From Carettochelys insculpta (lineage: Eukaryota; Chordata; Testudines; Carettochelyidae): a stretch of 64,000 nucleotides of DNA. Numbering within the stretch: position 1 is the stretch's first letter; each line of letters starts with the position of its first letter. The stretch covers positions 208,143,298 through 208,207,297 of the forward strand of contig NC_134138.1 in NCBI RefSeq assembly GCF_033958435.1. The letters run 5' to 3'. Under the pieces are notes generated by a model, which ran no database searches, had not been told where the DNA came from, and was given only the letters and a program-made list of their open reading frames with translations. Shown here in pieces: positions 1-13,292 of this stretch. A program made the translations under genes and the position numbers.

Positions 1-3000
1 CCTGGCTCCCCTGACTTGCATGAAATTCAACTCACACTTGGTTGCCTGGGAATACAATCTACTCTTAAGCTGGGGGTTTACTGTACTTACACAATTGGAG
101 ACCAACCTGGGAAGCACTGACTCTGCCAAGATTTGGTGGCTGTGGTAGATAATCAGTTGAACATGGGCTCCCAATTGGACAGTGACAGAAAGAACTTACA
201 AGATCCTGAGATGCATGAACAGGGGAAACTTGGACTAATTCATCTCTATTCTCAGCACTAATATGCTTCTGGAATACACTATCCAGTTTTGGTGTCCACA
301 GCTGGAAAAAAAGAGGTTAATACAGTAAACCCTCCATTTAATGGACTAATGCAGGGGAGGGGTGTCCACTAAGCCTGGAAGTCCATTAAATATGAGGGTT
401 TATTCCTCATCCACCCCACCAGGATCCCCCCATCCCAAGCTCCCCCAGCCCAGTCCCGCCCCCCAAAAAAACCCAACACCTGTGAGTCACCAGAACTGCC
501 ACTTAGCTGGACACAGCCCCCGTCACACAGCAGGAGGAGCCTGGAGCCACTGGAGCTGCTATGCACTCCTCCCAGGAGGGGTGGGGCACATAAGCAAGTA
601 CTACCCGCCCATGTATGCACTCCATCTCTGGTGAGGCATGCATTCTGGCAGTGGTGGCAGCAGTCCAGGCTGCAGTGAAGGGTTCAATGCATGGTCTGCA
701 CAATGATCAAGAGAACATGGGCCAAAAAGGACCTTCCAGTTGCACTGACAAGGCAATAAGCCAGATTCTCCATGAGGTACTCTTCTCTGTAAATGGTAAT
801 GATTGCTCGTTTCTCCCCATATCTTGGCTTGTTACTACCAATGACACTTGGTACATTCCACAAACATGCATGCCCAGGGTATGATCCAAAGTTTATTCAA
901 GTCAGTGAGATTCTTTTCATAGCACTGAACCAAAGCCCACTGAATACAGAATACACCAATACCTACTAAAACAGGAAACTTAGGTTTTATATACTCTTAA
1001 ATCCACCTTTACAGCCAAATATGTCTCAATATTTTTAGGATCTCTGAAATCCACCACTTATTTGTCTGAGTGGTATGGACAAGCTTTTGCATACACACAC
1101 TGTCTCTCTCAGTTCTCACTGACAAAGATGATTTTTGCCAAGGTTAAGGATTGCTGGATACAGAATCAGACATTCCCACGTAAAAAGTCTAATAATTTTA
1201 ACTCTGAATGTGTTCAGGAGCAATAAACTATATCACACGAAACAACTCATTTTAATACTCAATGCTAAAATACCTAAAGGCCATATTAGTCCATATACTT
1301 TGGAATTTCAGTTTTGAAAATACTTGACCTTGAGGACTTCCTAAAACTATCTGAAATCACTAACGCCTATTGTCCTCAGAAATATATATGCACAAAACTA
1401 ATGTGCTAAAGTTCTCAGTTTTGGAAATAAATGTTTTAAGTTGCAACAGTGACTATCTGATAATTATCAGGGTACAAATATCAGTAACTTCTATAATATA
1501 TACTTCTTTTAAGAAAGGAGATTTCCACAAATATGGTCCATAAATGCTACGTAAGTTGAAATAAATTTAGGCTTGCAAGTTATGAACTTGTGTTAGCATT
1601 TGGTTGACAGTACCCTACTAGAATATGAAAGGGGCACGACTGTACTTGAAGCCTTTTTTGCATGTGAGAAAATATCAAGGTCCTGATCATCAGCATTCAA
1701 ATGAAGATCCCACAACATTTCATACCTGACTAAGTCTGTCCTAGTCCCCATAAGTACTAGCCAAATTTTAATTCACGTGATATTAACCTAAACACAGTTG
1801 AAGGCGGGGGGGGGGGGGAGATAGAAAAACAGATTTCTGCACACATCTATGGCCCAGTCTTGCCATGTGAAAAATCAACAGGAATTTACCTAAATGTGAA
1901 CTGAGGCTAGACACATAATTCATCAATTTATCAGTTTCAGCCCCACCTGGCTGTAAACAAATATTGAATGGCAGTGGTAGGATGGAGAGAGCTTGTACAT
2001 GTTCTGTAAGAATGAACTGAATTTTTGCAAGAAATTAAGTAGGTTAATATAAGAAATACTATTACAATTTATCTTCTTTATTTTGAGGAATCATGGCTGC
2101 TGGCATATTTATTTTGTAATATTTAAATAGAACAGAAAATAAAGTTTGTGAGAAAATACTGTTTAGACTGTCATCACAGCAGAAAACTAGATGTAGCACA
2201 GCACAGAACTAAATGAAGTGATTTCTTACGGACTATATAAGGTATATTTCCAATAGTAAAGTTACTAATGATTATCAAAATCACAATACGAAATAATGCT
2301 GCATCTCAAAAACTACACTAAGGACAGACACAAAGGGAAACTTATTTCATTTTGCAAGATATACAGACCCCATCATGTATTGGCTTTGACTGATACTTTG
2401 TCATTACTCCAACAAATTTAGAAAACAGTAAATCTCCAGCTCAACACATTTGCTAGATGTGTTGATAAAAAGACGTTTTCACTAATACCATTGGTAAGGA
2501 CTTTATCCTAGCTTAAAAAAATAAAAATAAATACAGCAGTAACCTAGTGTACTAAAATGACTGCTTTACTTAAAGGAAAAGGATTCTGAAAACAAATGTG
2601 TCCCAAGAACTGAAAGCCTTTCAGATTCAGTTCTAAGTGTTCTTCATTTATGCATTTTTGTACAGACTGCAATTTTATATTTACCTCAGCAAATGAGTCC
2701 ACTAATAAGTATCAGCCATCAACATCTAAGTAAAGACCTGCCATTTGAAACAGCTGTGATGAGACGGAAGACAAAACAACTTAGTACGACAAAACAACTT
2801 AGCCACTAAAACATTTTATCTTATGAATCTGTGCTCATCCTAATTGACAGAAATACTTTTTGAACACTATTATTGCAAGTTCACCTTCCTGCACAGTGCT
2901 TTCACATATAAATCCAGAACTATAACAACTATACCAAATCTTATAACATTTTCTTATACACATATTTTTGTCAAGATGCCAAAAGAATAAAACCAACTGT

Positions 3001-3889
3001 CATTTTTACCACCAGTTCCTTGGTTAATTTGACACGAATATATACTGGAGTCATTATTAAAATCTGCATACCAAGCTACTTCTATCAAACTCTCTTTTCA
3101 CAACATTACCAAATGGACCTTTCACAAGTACAAATCTGAAAGTCCGTGAAGATACTTGTCCAATTCTGCCAACGTAGTTTGACTTCCCATTGCAAGAGGC
3201 AGTATTCTACTATTCTTTATGTACTTCTTCATAAGTCTGACATAATTCCAACATGACCATTCCTTCAAGCTACCAGATAATTCTAGGACAGAAATCTGAA
3301 AGCTACTTTACAAAATCTGAGCTACAAGATAACAGGGTTTCTTGCCTCCATCATTACTAATTTTAAAAGCAGCTTTTAACTCACTGGGAGTAAACAGAAC
3401 TGATAGAAAGGCAAAGTCAAAAAAAATGTTCAATAGCTAATTCCACCTCATTGTTTCCTCTGAACATCATACTTGATGGCCAGAAATATTTTAAAAAAGC
3501 AAAAAGACAAATCCACAATATTTGTACTTATTTTTCTCAGAATTAAATTTGTAAGAAGAATCAAACACACTAATAACTGTCAAAGAGATATTTTCCAGGA
3601 CTGTGAACAAAACACTATTGATTTAACTTTTATTTTGTATTTAAGAACTTCCACATTTCTTTACTGCTATCTTTAGCAAACCTCTCCTGATCAACACCAT
3701 GATCATTTTCAATTACTTCACAACAAATTTTTGCATCTACAAAAAACATGGTATCTGCATATAGTGCTTTATGTGCAAAAAAAATCACTACATTAAGTAT
3801 TTACCCTGAAGGAAAACGTGAAGTTTCTCTCTGGTCCTCTATGTAATTTCCATATGCATTCCAAATTAATAAAATCCATGTAAACTTAC
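1..3889 (-). other. UBE2E2: UBE2E2 intron 3 (partial), no exon found
   Basis: AT-rich intron DNA downstream of exon 3 in the minus direction. Apart from the fold-back at 323-405, a GC-rich patch at 400-700 (likely DNA-transposon debris), a poly-G run at 1806-1818 and a 17-base direct repeat at about 2773-2802, nothing stands out. I looked for the next UBC-fold exon of UBE2E2 and did not see it. Confidence 0.6.
323..405. mobile_element. Short Tigger-like fold-back element
   Basis: The sequence opens with cagtaaaccctccatttaa after a TA and closes with a near inverted copy (tccattaaatatgagggttt). Together they form a hairpin of about 80 bases. The CAGTAAACCCTC tip and the TA flank resemble pogo/Tigger inverted repeats, also seen near 39.57 and 46.60 kb. 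No coding capacity. Confidence 0.45.
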
Positions 3890-3940
3890 CTACAGTTTGG
3901 AGGAGGGTCTAATGTAATTTCTGCAAGTTCTTTCTGAATT
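3890..3940 (-). CDS. UBE2E2: UBE2E2 coding exon 3 (51 bases)
   Basis: UBE2E2 is a class III E2 that takes ubiquitin from E1 as a thioester and passes it on with an E3. Read on the minus strand, this exon encodes IQKELAEITLDPPPNC plus a split codon, the first helix and start of the UBC fold shared by UBE2E1/2/3. The acceptor is cttaag before 3940 and the donor is gtaagt after 3890. The last AG of exon 2 joins the first A here to make AGA (Arg), giving the expected AKRIQ junction, so phase fits exactly. The exon has no stop and is too short to show up in an ORF scan. The next exon, with the rest of the UBC fold and the active-site Cys, was not found between 1 and 3889 and should lie outside the window. 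Assignment to E2 rather than E1 or E3 rests on exon 2. Confidence 0.93.
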   Translation of the reverse strand, partial: NSERTCRNYIRPSSKL

Positions 3941-5701
3941 CTTAAGAGAAAAGAAACAGAAGTTACAAACATAATACTTTCTTCCTAAATGGATTTCCTC
4001 CAACATTTGAAAAAACATCTATTGTCATTAATACTTAGCTATACAGTTAATTCTCATCTGTAATGAAAACTTGGTGTCAGTTTCATAAAACTGCCTAACA
4101 AAATATTTGACAAAAACAAGCTTTCACGCCTTAAAAGCTTCCCCTGCACCCAAATTTACCTTACTTCGACCAGAACTGGGAGTAATTTGGCTCACATACA
4201 TTACACTTTTTTGTTGCTCCTGTTGTATGAGCAGAGTCTGACTGGATTGTATGCACATCTTATTTAAAAATCATTACCAGTGTTTTATCAGAAAAGCATC
4301 AGATAAAAGAGATAGCTCATTTCCTTCCATGAACAGGCCTATTATGGTAAGGCAATGCAATGCATACAGTGACCAATATTTTGAAAAGTTTGATGGCTTA
4401 AATATATGGACTTCTTAAGTTGATTTTCATATGTGCCAAGTACCCAGTGGCTCCCAAAAGAAGACTAAAAACAGATACTCCAAGAATTATGAGAATGCCA
4501 TAGATCTGTGCACATCATGGTGAAAAACGGACCCATACGCCTTATCCTAGAACTGTGGCACAACAGAACCACCATCCTTTAGGTAAGGAAATTCCCATTC
4601 ATTTGCCAGGGTAGTATGCCATCCCTGAAGGCTCTCTGTCCAAAACCCGACTACAAAGGAGTTTACACGCTGCCTGGAGAGTCTTCTGCAGCATCAACTG
4701 CAGGGGGGAAAAAAGGGAATTTAACTCAGCATTGCTGAATTCTCTCCCCTCTTCCAGAACCTGGGCTAAAGATTCAGATATCCATTACTTTTATCATCTC
4801 AATGAAGAGCATTAGTCACCTTTCCCAAGGATATGTGCTAAACCTTAGTCACAGAGTTCAGGCCTCGCCTAAGGCACAAGTGTATCTTCTTATAAAACAC
4901 AGTCATGCATTCTAAACACAAGCATGAGTAAAAAAAAAAAAAAGATTTCCCCAAAGTAAACAATCAGGTATATTCTAGCACTCAAGGAAAAAACACAATT
5001 TACTCCAAATCTAAATGTAATATTAAGGTATAACTGGAGTACAAGGGTTTAAGTAAAATCAGTCAAATAGTCCTGGATGTGGAAGATAATCTCTAAGGCC
5101 CAAATTCTTATGAGCATTAGGCACTGGTATACTCATCACCACAACTCCTATGGGCTTTAGTAGCCTAAATCTCTTCGAAAAAATTCCAGTCAGTGTCCAA
5201 ATCCCTTTTGAAAAATGAGACAGGTTTCTAACTCAGTTAGGTATTGCAGTGCTCAGACCAGCAGTGACTGAATGCCCTCACTATAAACTTGCCCAAAACC
5301 ACTATTGGTGCTTCCCTTGTTCCATTAAGAATGATTAACAAAATGCAATTGTACTTAAATAAAGGAAATAACCAAAAATAAAATGCTCCTTCCTATATCA
5401 ATTCTGTTCTAAAATAACTTGGGAAGGATGCGTGTGCACATGTCTAGATGCAACTGGGGGGAACTTTACAAAATACGTTCGCACAGGGAGAGAAATGAAA
5501 TACGTTTGATTATTCCAATTGCTACAAAAAAAGGTATATATTTCACTATGCTGTAAATTCAGTACACTTCAATAAAAGGTACCAATCTCAGTTCAAACAG
5601 AATTAATATTTCTAAATAGATTTGGGAAAAAGTTAGAGAAATGCTTTTAAAAAAAACAGTTTAACTTGTCATTTTCTTCTAAAGCAACTAAACATTCCAT
5701 A

Positions 5702-5951
5702 CATAGTAGAACCCCAAGATATGCACGAATCATGAGTTAACACAGCAGAGAGCTGGCGCATGGCTCCAGGCTGCCTGCCACTCAGGGAAGCTGGAAAACT
5801 GACCAGTCCTGGCTCTCAGCTGCCCACCACTCACAGGAAACTGACCTGGACTGTGCTGGTCAGTTTTCTGGCTCCCTGGAGTTATTTGAAATTTTACTTG
5901 CACAGAGGTTGTGTTCTTGTGCAACCATGTGTAAGTTGGGGTCTACTGCAT
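5702..5951. mobile_element. Tigger-like non-autonomous element
   Basis: Imperfect terminal inverted repeats, tagtagaaccccaagatatg at the left and (minus strand) gcagtagaccccaacttac at the right, with TA next to both ends. The body contains repeated gaccagtcctgg/ctggtcagttttctggctccc motifs that recur in the element at 39.57 kb. About 250 bases, no coding capacity, inside UBE2E2 intron 2. Confidence 0.5.
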
Positions 5952-7329
5952 TACCATTTTTGAAAGAGCATTTGCTCGACATCCCTCTCCCCTTCTTTCC
6001 CAACATTTTTAAGCTTTTGTGTTACCTTGTTTTATTCATTGAATCTAGAGCTTTTTTTTTTTTCAAAATACCCTTTTTCCAGTTCACAATTATATAAAAT
6101 CCCATTGCGCTTAAAAAATTTGCACGCTCCATCATTTAGATTTTTGGAACACTTAAATATAGAAATCTCCTTCAGTTTTGTTTCCCTCTGGTAAATTGCA
6201 TAGAATGGCACTGAAAAGGTGCCACTTCTAGAACTGCACCCTTACTCCGGATACCTATATACAGAAGCTGATACTTAAAATTATTGCATTAACATTGAGA
6301 AGAGCATGAAAACGGACACTACCCCACGTCCTAAACCACAAATCTTCCTTTTTTCACTATTCTTCTACATCTAACCTTCTCCCCTTCTTTCCCGAATGAA
6401 GAGGGAAGGTTGTGGACCTCACTGCTGCCCACGCCTTGTGCCAGGCCCTGGTACAATGATCAGGTTGATGTCAAAAGATCTGATTTTTAAAAAGATACTG
6501 TTTATCTAAACATGGGAATATCTGTGCATAACTGCTAACTGTTACTTGTTTTACTTTTTTCTAGCCCCTCAAACATGAACAGAAGCAAGGATTTCATTGG
6601 GGATGAGCGGGAGAAGGGGATCAAAAGCACCATGCACCTCTAGCCACAAAATATACTTGCTAAGATGCAGCTCCATTAAGTCTTAAATTTGTTACTGTAG
6701 CGAGTATTTGAAAAAAATAAATACTGACTGAACTGGTAATTTGTTGAAAGTCCTTGTAAATGACCAAATGATGTCCCAAAAGCCTCTATACTGATTATCT
6801 TCTCCGCATGGATCACCCTCGTACATGCAGAATGTGGCATTGCTCCCAGCTGCCTGTCTCCCTAGTGAGCTCTTTTCAAAAAGAGGCAATGAAGGAGTGG
6901 CACATAATTCCTTGTTCAAGATAAATTCAACAAAGTTAGTAACTGATATTCGGATTCTGGCAATATAACCTTGTCTATGGGGACCCTTCAATGGCGGGAA
7001 AATTTAGTAGAATGGCTTCAGTGGAGCTACATCATCTCAGAGTGGAGTGGATAATCCAGAGCCAGCAGAGAGGCACAGGAATCAACAGTGATTGCCCTAG
7101 ACTCTGGAAAAAAACTCTCTCAGAAACCATAGGGTTTCCTTCCTCCCCCACTTGGCAAATATCCCCATGGATTTTTGTTGCCAAACAGATTTTCCACCCA
7201 AATATATTTATATTGAGCAATGCCAGACTATATAATACAAATGAAAACAAATACCAGTTTTATTTGTATTAGTCCTGTTACATTACAAAACATGACTGGT
7301 TAGAGACAAGTATGCTCTAGTAGTCAGAA

Positions 7330-7555
7330 ACCAGGACTGAGCCCCAGAACACCTAATTTTCAGTGACACTCTGATCCTCTTTTTATGATCTTAGAAAAGA
7401 GTTACAACCTCTTTTTGTTTCGTCCCATTTTACTGTTGGAGAAAACTTATATACACCTTGAAAAGATTAGCTAATTTATGACAAGCTTTTTCCAAGATGA
7501 AAAGTGCTGTCAAATATTATTAATATGAGGCTTTGGGGAATTACTGCTGTAAGAC
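7330..7555 (+). repeat. Degraded tRNA-type SINE remnant
   Basis: Recognisable order of SINE landmarks: a segment resembling ctgagccccagaacacct, a degraded cttagaaaagag..cctctttttgtttcgtcccattttactg block (the usual CTCAGTTTCCCCATTT region), then gaaaagtgctgtcaaatattatt near the tail. Box A and box B are no longer clear. Confidence 0.4.
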
Positions 7556-8899
7556 TAACAGGATTGCTTGCTGTCACTTGTAAAGTAAGGACCCTCTAGC
7601 AATTTTTATGAGGAAAAGATGGAGACTGAATACACTAGAGGGGCTTGGGTCTTGCTGTTTACTGGCATGTAGTCATTTTTCCTAAGAACGCATTCTATCA
7701 CTTCCAGTTTTCTGGGTTACGTGCCTTCCTTCACAAACACTAGGCAACTCAATAATCCAGATTTCAGAAAATTTATATCACAATTTAAAATAGGGGAAAC
7801 TATTCTATATTTCAGTCTTTCAAAAGATTGAAAGAACAGAATATATTGGGCACACTTATAAAATGCCAGATTAAAAAAAGTCATGCAAGGTGTTTTCCTT
7901 TTTCAGTATTCTGTCTCTCATTTTTGGCTTTTCAGGTATAATACTTGTTTCAAAATTCATTTAAAATTCCATTTTATTACAGCAACTCTCTCTGTTACTT
8001 AGAAAGGTTACAGATGGCCCACTTCTCTTGTTTACTGAAATACAACCAGAGAGATCCAAAACTTAGTTGATGTTCCTAATGTTTCAATAGCTTTTCCTGA
8101 AAAGAAAGGCTACATAACTCAGTTTCTTAGATTAATAGTTCAACACAAAAATGTGCAAACCAATGACAAAAATGACAGGTGTTAAACTAGCAAACGCAAC
8201 AGTAGAGAGCCCAGCAGAATAATATTTCTCTGTTGAGTTATGATGCTAAACAAAAAGAGATACGAACCCTTAATCCAAAGGCTGTGCTTAGATTTGCCAT
8301 TGAAGATGCTTTCCCTTTCAAAGGACAGAAATTGAATTTCTTGTATGAACTGTAACTATGCTGTGTGGTAAGTTTTTCAATGCTGACATGTTATGTAAGG
8401 TGGGTTACTTGAGGTGAAAACCCCTGGGTAAGGAAAATAGAAGGAATGATACATAATCCAATTTGTACATACTAAACTATTATGTGAGTAGTAACTAACC
8501 CTAGATGTATTCAAATTGAAGGTCACTGCAACATGAAAGGTCACAATAGCATTCTGCTTTTTCAATGCCATCTAAATCAGTACTTTCACTGATACATACA
8601 GCAGAAAGTCTATATTTTAATACCAAAAACAAGCCTTATTGGTTAACACTCAGCCTAAGAAGGCAAACGGCTATTTGCAATAAAATTCTATCCTATCCAG
8701 GTACTTATACCACACTAATAGCCATGATTTCTGGCCATCTTAAATGACTATCAGTTGACAAACTGACCACAAATGTGTCGTTCCTCTACTGCAACTGCAC
8801 AAAGAAACCCACTCAATCGAGGTGAGGAAAAAGAGAAAAAGGCAGGGCTTTTTCTCCTCCCCACCAATGCCATTTTTAAAATGCAGCTCCCTGCCTGCT

Positions 8900-9900
8900 A
8901 CCCCACTGGGACGCCACCACCAACCCCAGTCTCACTCAGGTGCTTGGTCGGGTTGGGGCTGCAGCTGGGGGGCAGGAAAGCGGGGATAGGGCTGTCACAG
9001 CATGGAGCTGGAGCTGTGTGAGGTCCGAGGCATTTCCCCCACCAAGCCTGTGACACGTCAGGGGCCAGAGGCAGAGCCCTGTATGGTGTGAGGCCAAGTG
9101 CCCCCACCCCCCAATCTCCTGCAGGGCCAGAAACCTCACCCCCCTCACCCCCAGAGTCCTGCCATGGGGTTGAGTTGGTGCTGGGAGCTGGGGCCCTACT
9201 GGGGCAGTCCTTGCTGTGGGCCTGGGGACAGAGCCCTCCATGGTGCAGAGGCGAAGACCCCCCCCCCCCAACACCAGAACCCCTGCCACATCACAAGGCC
9301 AGGGCCAGAGCCTTGTATGGTTTGGGTCTGAGGCCCCTCTGGATCACCTGTAAAGCCAGAGCGCCCCTGAGTCTCTGCCATGGGGCTGGAGCCAAAGCCC
9401 TGTGTGGCATGGGGCTAGGGCCAGAATCCCTCTGGAGTCCACAGCAGCAAGCCCTGAAGGACCTGCTGCAGGCTTGTTTCTCTCCCCAGCCCCAGTGGGG
9501 TGGGTGTGTGGGTTCTGGCTGGGAGGGAGGGTGCAGAAGCAAACTGGGAGTTAGAATTTCAGGCTGGGGAGGGAGGGTGCCAAAGTGGGCTAGGATTTGG
9601 GCAGGAGGTAAAGTACAGCAATGAGTGGGGGGGTTCAGGAGTGGGCTAAAGGGAGGGTGCAGGAACAAGCTGATGGTGGGGGTTTGGGCAGGAGCTGTGA
9701 GGTGGGGGAGGGAGAGTCTGGGCAGGAGGGGACATAGGAGCAGAGTGGAGTGCTCTGGACAGGAGGAGGGGGCAGAAGCAGGCTGGGAGATGGGGGCGGG
9801 ACATTTCCCTGCGGCACTGTACCCGTCCCCACAAGGAGAACATCAGCAGGGAGAGGAGTGTCCTGGAGAGACTTTTGGGAGATATGGTCTCAAACACTGC
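8900..9900. repeat. GC-rich degenerate repeat block in UBE2E2 intron 2
   Basis: A 1-kb GC-rich island made of loosely repeated phrases (ggggctggagc, ccctgtatggtg, gagggtgcagaagcaggctggg) on an otherwise AT-rich background. The second half is strongly G-rich (gggagggtgcagga repeats, 9520-9790). It resembles the interiors of the hAT-type elements at 25.6 and 45.2 kb. Open frames of up to 178 codons here are compositional and have no domain. Terminal repeats were not found. Confidence 0.5.
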
Positions 9901-10368
9901 CTCTCCCCCCGAATCCCCAATGCTCTGATGGCAGGAGTTCCAGACAATCAGAGCAGCAGGTGAAGCCTCTCTCCAGGCAACCTCTGTGGCTGGGACTCCC
10001 TAGTTCAATGACATCTGTGGTCCTGCTGGAACATGGATGTTGCCAGCCCAGAGATTCCAGGATAAGAGAAGTTCAATCTGTATTAAAATCCCAGGCATTT
10101 TAAGATATTTAGAAAACCTGGCCATACAGAGATTTAAAGACTCAAACAGTAAAGCTCTGTCTTCAGTGCAGTCCAATAGCTTTTTGGATAGTTTGTGCCT
10201 CACTGTGTTAGTTTCCTGACATATGCCTGGATAGTTAAGTTCCCCATCACCAATCCTGCTCTTCATCTCCGCTCATAAATCAAATTGGTCAAATCATTGT
10301 GGTTTAAGATAGAACAACAACAAAAGCTCTTCAGATGACTGATTTTTGGCACAATGTGAAGTAAAAGT

Positions 10369-10408
10369 GTCTCTTTCAAGGTCAAAGCGTCTCTTTCAAG
10401 GTCAAAGC
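10369..10408 (+). repeat. Perfect 20-base tandem duplication
   Basis: Two identical adjacent copies of gtctctttcaaggtcaaagc. No wider repeat context was identified. Confidence 0.9.
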
Positions 10409-13292
10409 AGCGACGAGAGTCTGCATATACATGCGCCAGCAGTGGGTACACTGGAATTAGGACTGAAGGCAGATAGAGTGTGTCTAACCGAAGCACGCAC
10501 ACAGAAACTGAGCTGATAATTCCAGCTCACATGGTAATGCAAACACATCCATGGGAATTCTGCAACATGGCAGTTTACAAAGGGTTTTAAAAAAAGCTTT
10601 TCAGGTATTGCCCATGTTATAACCATCTTGTCAGTGGTTCCTCAGAAGAGCCATTATTGAGCTGGAAGCACTTTTGTCAGAGTGAAGTGACTACTTAGTT
10701 TGGAAAAATTACTGTGGTTACAGCTGCTTAAGACACTGACTGCTGGGTGAAAGTCGGGGAGGGAGGATGGCTGGGGGTACCTGGCTCTGGGAGAAGGTGA
10801 TTGGGTTAGAGTGGGAAGGCTGGTGGGGCCTGGATTTGAGGGAGGCAAAAGGGCATTATCTCTCTTAAGTATTCTGAAAATCTGGCAACCCTACTTGGGC
10901 CCCACGGGGGAGGAGGGGGCGGGGGAGCAGCGCGCTTGGGCCCCATGTGGAGCAATTAAGCTGCCCGGGGGAAAGTTGGGTCTTTAGTTCTGCCACCTTC
11001 CCCCCCCCCCCCCAAAAAAAAAGGAAAAATAGAAATATGAGTCAACACAGAATGCTGAGACAAGAAAATAAAATGACGTTCTCATGACTCCAACATTTGC
11101 AGTTAACCTCCAAAAACTAACAAAGCCAAGAATAAATACAGTAACGCACAAAATACTTCACACTTCTGTAAAATATTAAGTCATTTTAACATTAAGCGGC
11201 CAAGGTAGAACCATACAGGAAATATATGTTATAGAACACCTGGAAGCACACACTTCACATGCAACTGAACATTTCTGCCTATTGATTTGCATTAAAAAAA
11301 AATCTGGATGTTGTGGAAGAGATCTTCAAAAACCAGAATTACTGTCAGGGTCAAATTTATGACGCAGCAAGGAAACTCTTATTACAGTTCTCTAGATCTT
11401 AATTATAATGTGAGGTACATAGTGTACTCACTCAGGTTAAATATCTGCGGGAAAAAAAAAGATTGCTACTATACTTCCACCTGCACAAATAGATTTTTCA
11501 AGTGTGTACCAGTGTATTGCTTTCAAACTGAGATCAGAATGAAAACTGGAGTCTGTGGACTATAGTTTGGCACTTGGGCTAAGACTAAGATCCAGAGTTG
11601 TATTAGTTTTTCAGTGCTGTTTAATAACTGTTGTGCATGTCAAAGCTGAATGCATTTAAGTCTTCCTTCTAACTTCAGCTGAGTTCTGGATGAGATTCAG
11701 ATTCTGTCCTCCCTGATGCAAACAGGGGTATTAAAGCAACAACTGGATTCAGTGGGGTTACATGTATGCAATGGAGAACAGAAACTGGCTTCCACAAAAT
11801 ATTTTTACAGTCTTTCTTCATAATAAACTGGTTAAAAAAACACTAATATTTTTGAAGATGTAAACATTTCAAGTGAACTGCTATACCATTAATCCTGCAA
11901 GTAGTTCAATTAAGTTGGGCTTACAGAAACACCTTCTGAAGGGTTTGTCTTAATATCATATTGAGAGGTAACTATCTTTCAAATTTCATTTTCCCCCTCA
12001 AGCTACTCCTTGCAAGTGCTAAATAAAAAGGCGGCAGAACCCTCTAGGGGTTTACTTTCTTCCCCATATTCTTAAAATAATGCTTTCCAACTGATTTTCA
12101 CAAATGTTTAAAAAAAGGTAACATTACCAAGCTAAGAACTTGTATATTATGTTTTCCAATCTAAATAATTATGTGGGGTTACAATGCACTAAAATGGGGT
12201 TTGGATAAGAAAGTAGAAAAACTAACTGACGTGACTCTCTGCAGTTACCAATGTTGATAAGCCTAACATCTAAATGTCTTGCAACTTTACAGAAAAATTA
12301 AAACCTGTACACCTACTTAAACATATCCAAACACTTAAGCAACATAGTTCTTGAAAACTCATTTCAACTTTGAGATTCATAATTTTGATATTAATGTACA
12401 TGTAATTCTGCTGTTTTACAGTCTCCTTGTCAAACATATGTCAACAATTGGAACAATTAAGTTCAAGAGAAACCACAAGCAGATAATTAAATTTTGAAAG
12501 GTTTAAGTTATTTCATCACTGCACAATGCATTTTGATAAAAGGTTTAAGCTCTTAAGATATAAAATCAAGATTAATAGCCCAACTTCTGACAAATCATTA
12601 ATACGGTAACATTCACAGGTCCCAGAAAGAATTAGGGTATGATTGAGTGAGGCACTGTACAAATACATATACAGGCCCTATTCTAATGGGGCTACAAGAC
12701 ACAATACGTAGGTGTAAAAAGAGTGGTAGGTGAGCAGTAACTTACAAAGACCAGGTGTTCACACAATTTGATAGTTCTAAGTCATTGACAGTCATTCTTC
12801 ACCCTTTACTTATACAACATAAGCATTAGATATTAGTAATCACCACCGATCCTCTGTCAACTAATGAAGGCTAGATAATCTTCTGTAAGCATCATGGTAG
12901 AAGTGAACCTTGAGGAAGCATCTGAACAGCAAGGGTGGGAAGAGTGCATTGGCTCCCCAGACTCCATATAGGAAGGATTACCCTTGAATAAGATGGAAGA
13001 GTGAACACAGAGGAGAAATGAATGAAGAAGTGATTGATCAAGGCTGGCATCACTGGCAGAACGGAAAGTGACTCAGTGATATACAAGAGTGGTTGAATAG
13101 GGAGGATTAGATCTGTGAGGCTGGTACACAAATTATATACTCAAGTCAAAACAGGGTAAAAGTTTATGAATTAAAATGTATGCACATGAGTATTGCCTCC
13201 TGGTACTACATACCATAATTACAGGAAACGCCAAATGAATGCAATGGGGACCTGATCCTCCTCTCCTTTATACTTGTTTTACAACAGGGGTT

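Noticed and set aside
1..3889. UBE2E2 exon 4
   Set aside because: No stretch encoding the expected next part of the UBC fold was found on the minus strand.
6692..6991. 99-codon minus frame with some protein-like character
   Set aside because: No homology recognised, no splice or promoter context, inside a UBE2E2 intron; may be chance or an old repeat.
9088..9668. 178-codon plus frame and 125-codon minus frame
   Set aside because: Opposing frames in a degenerate GC-rich repeat; no recognisable domain.
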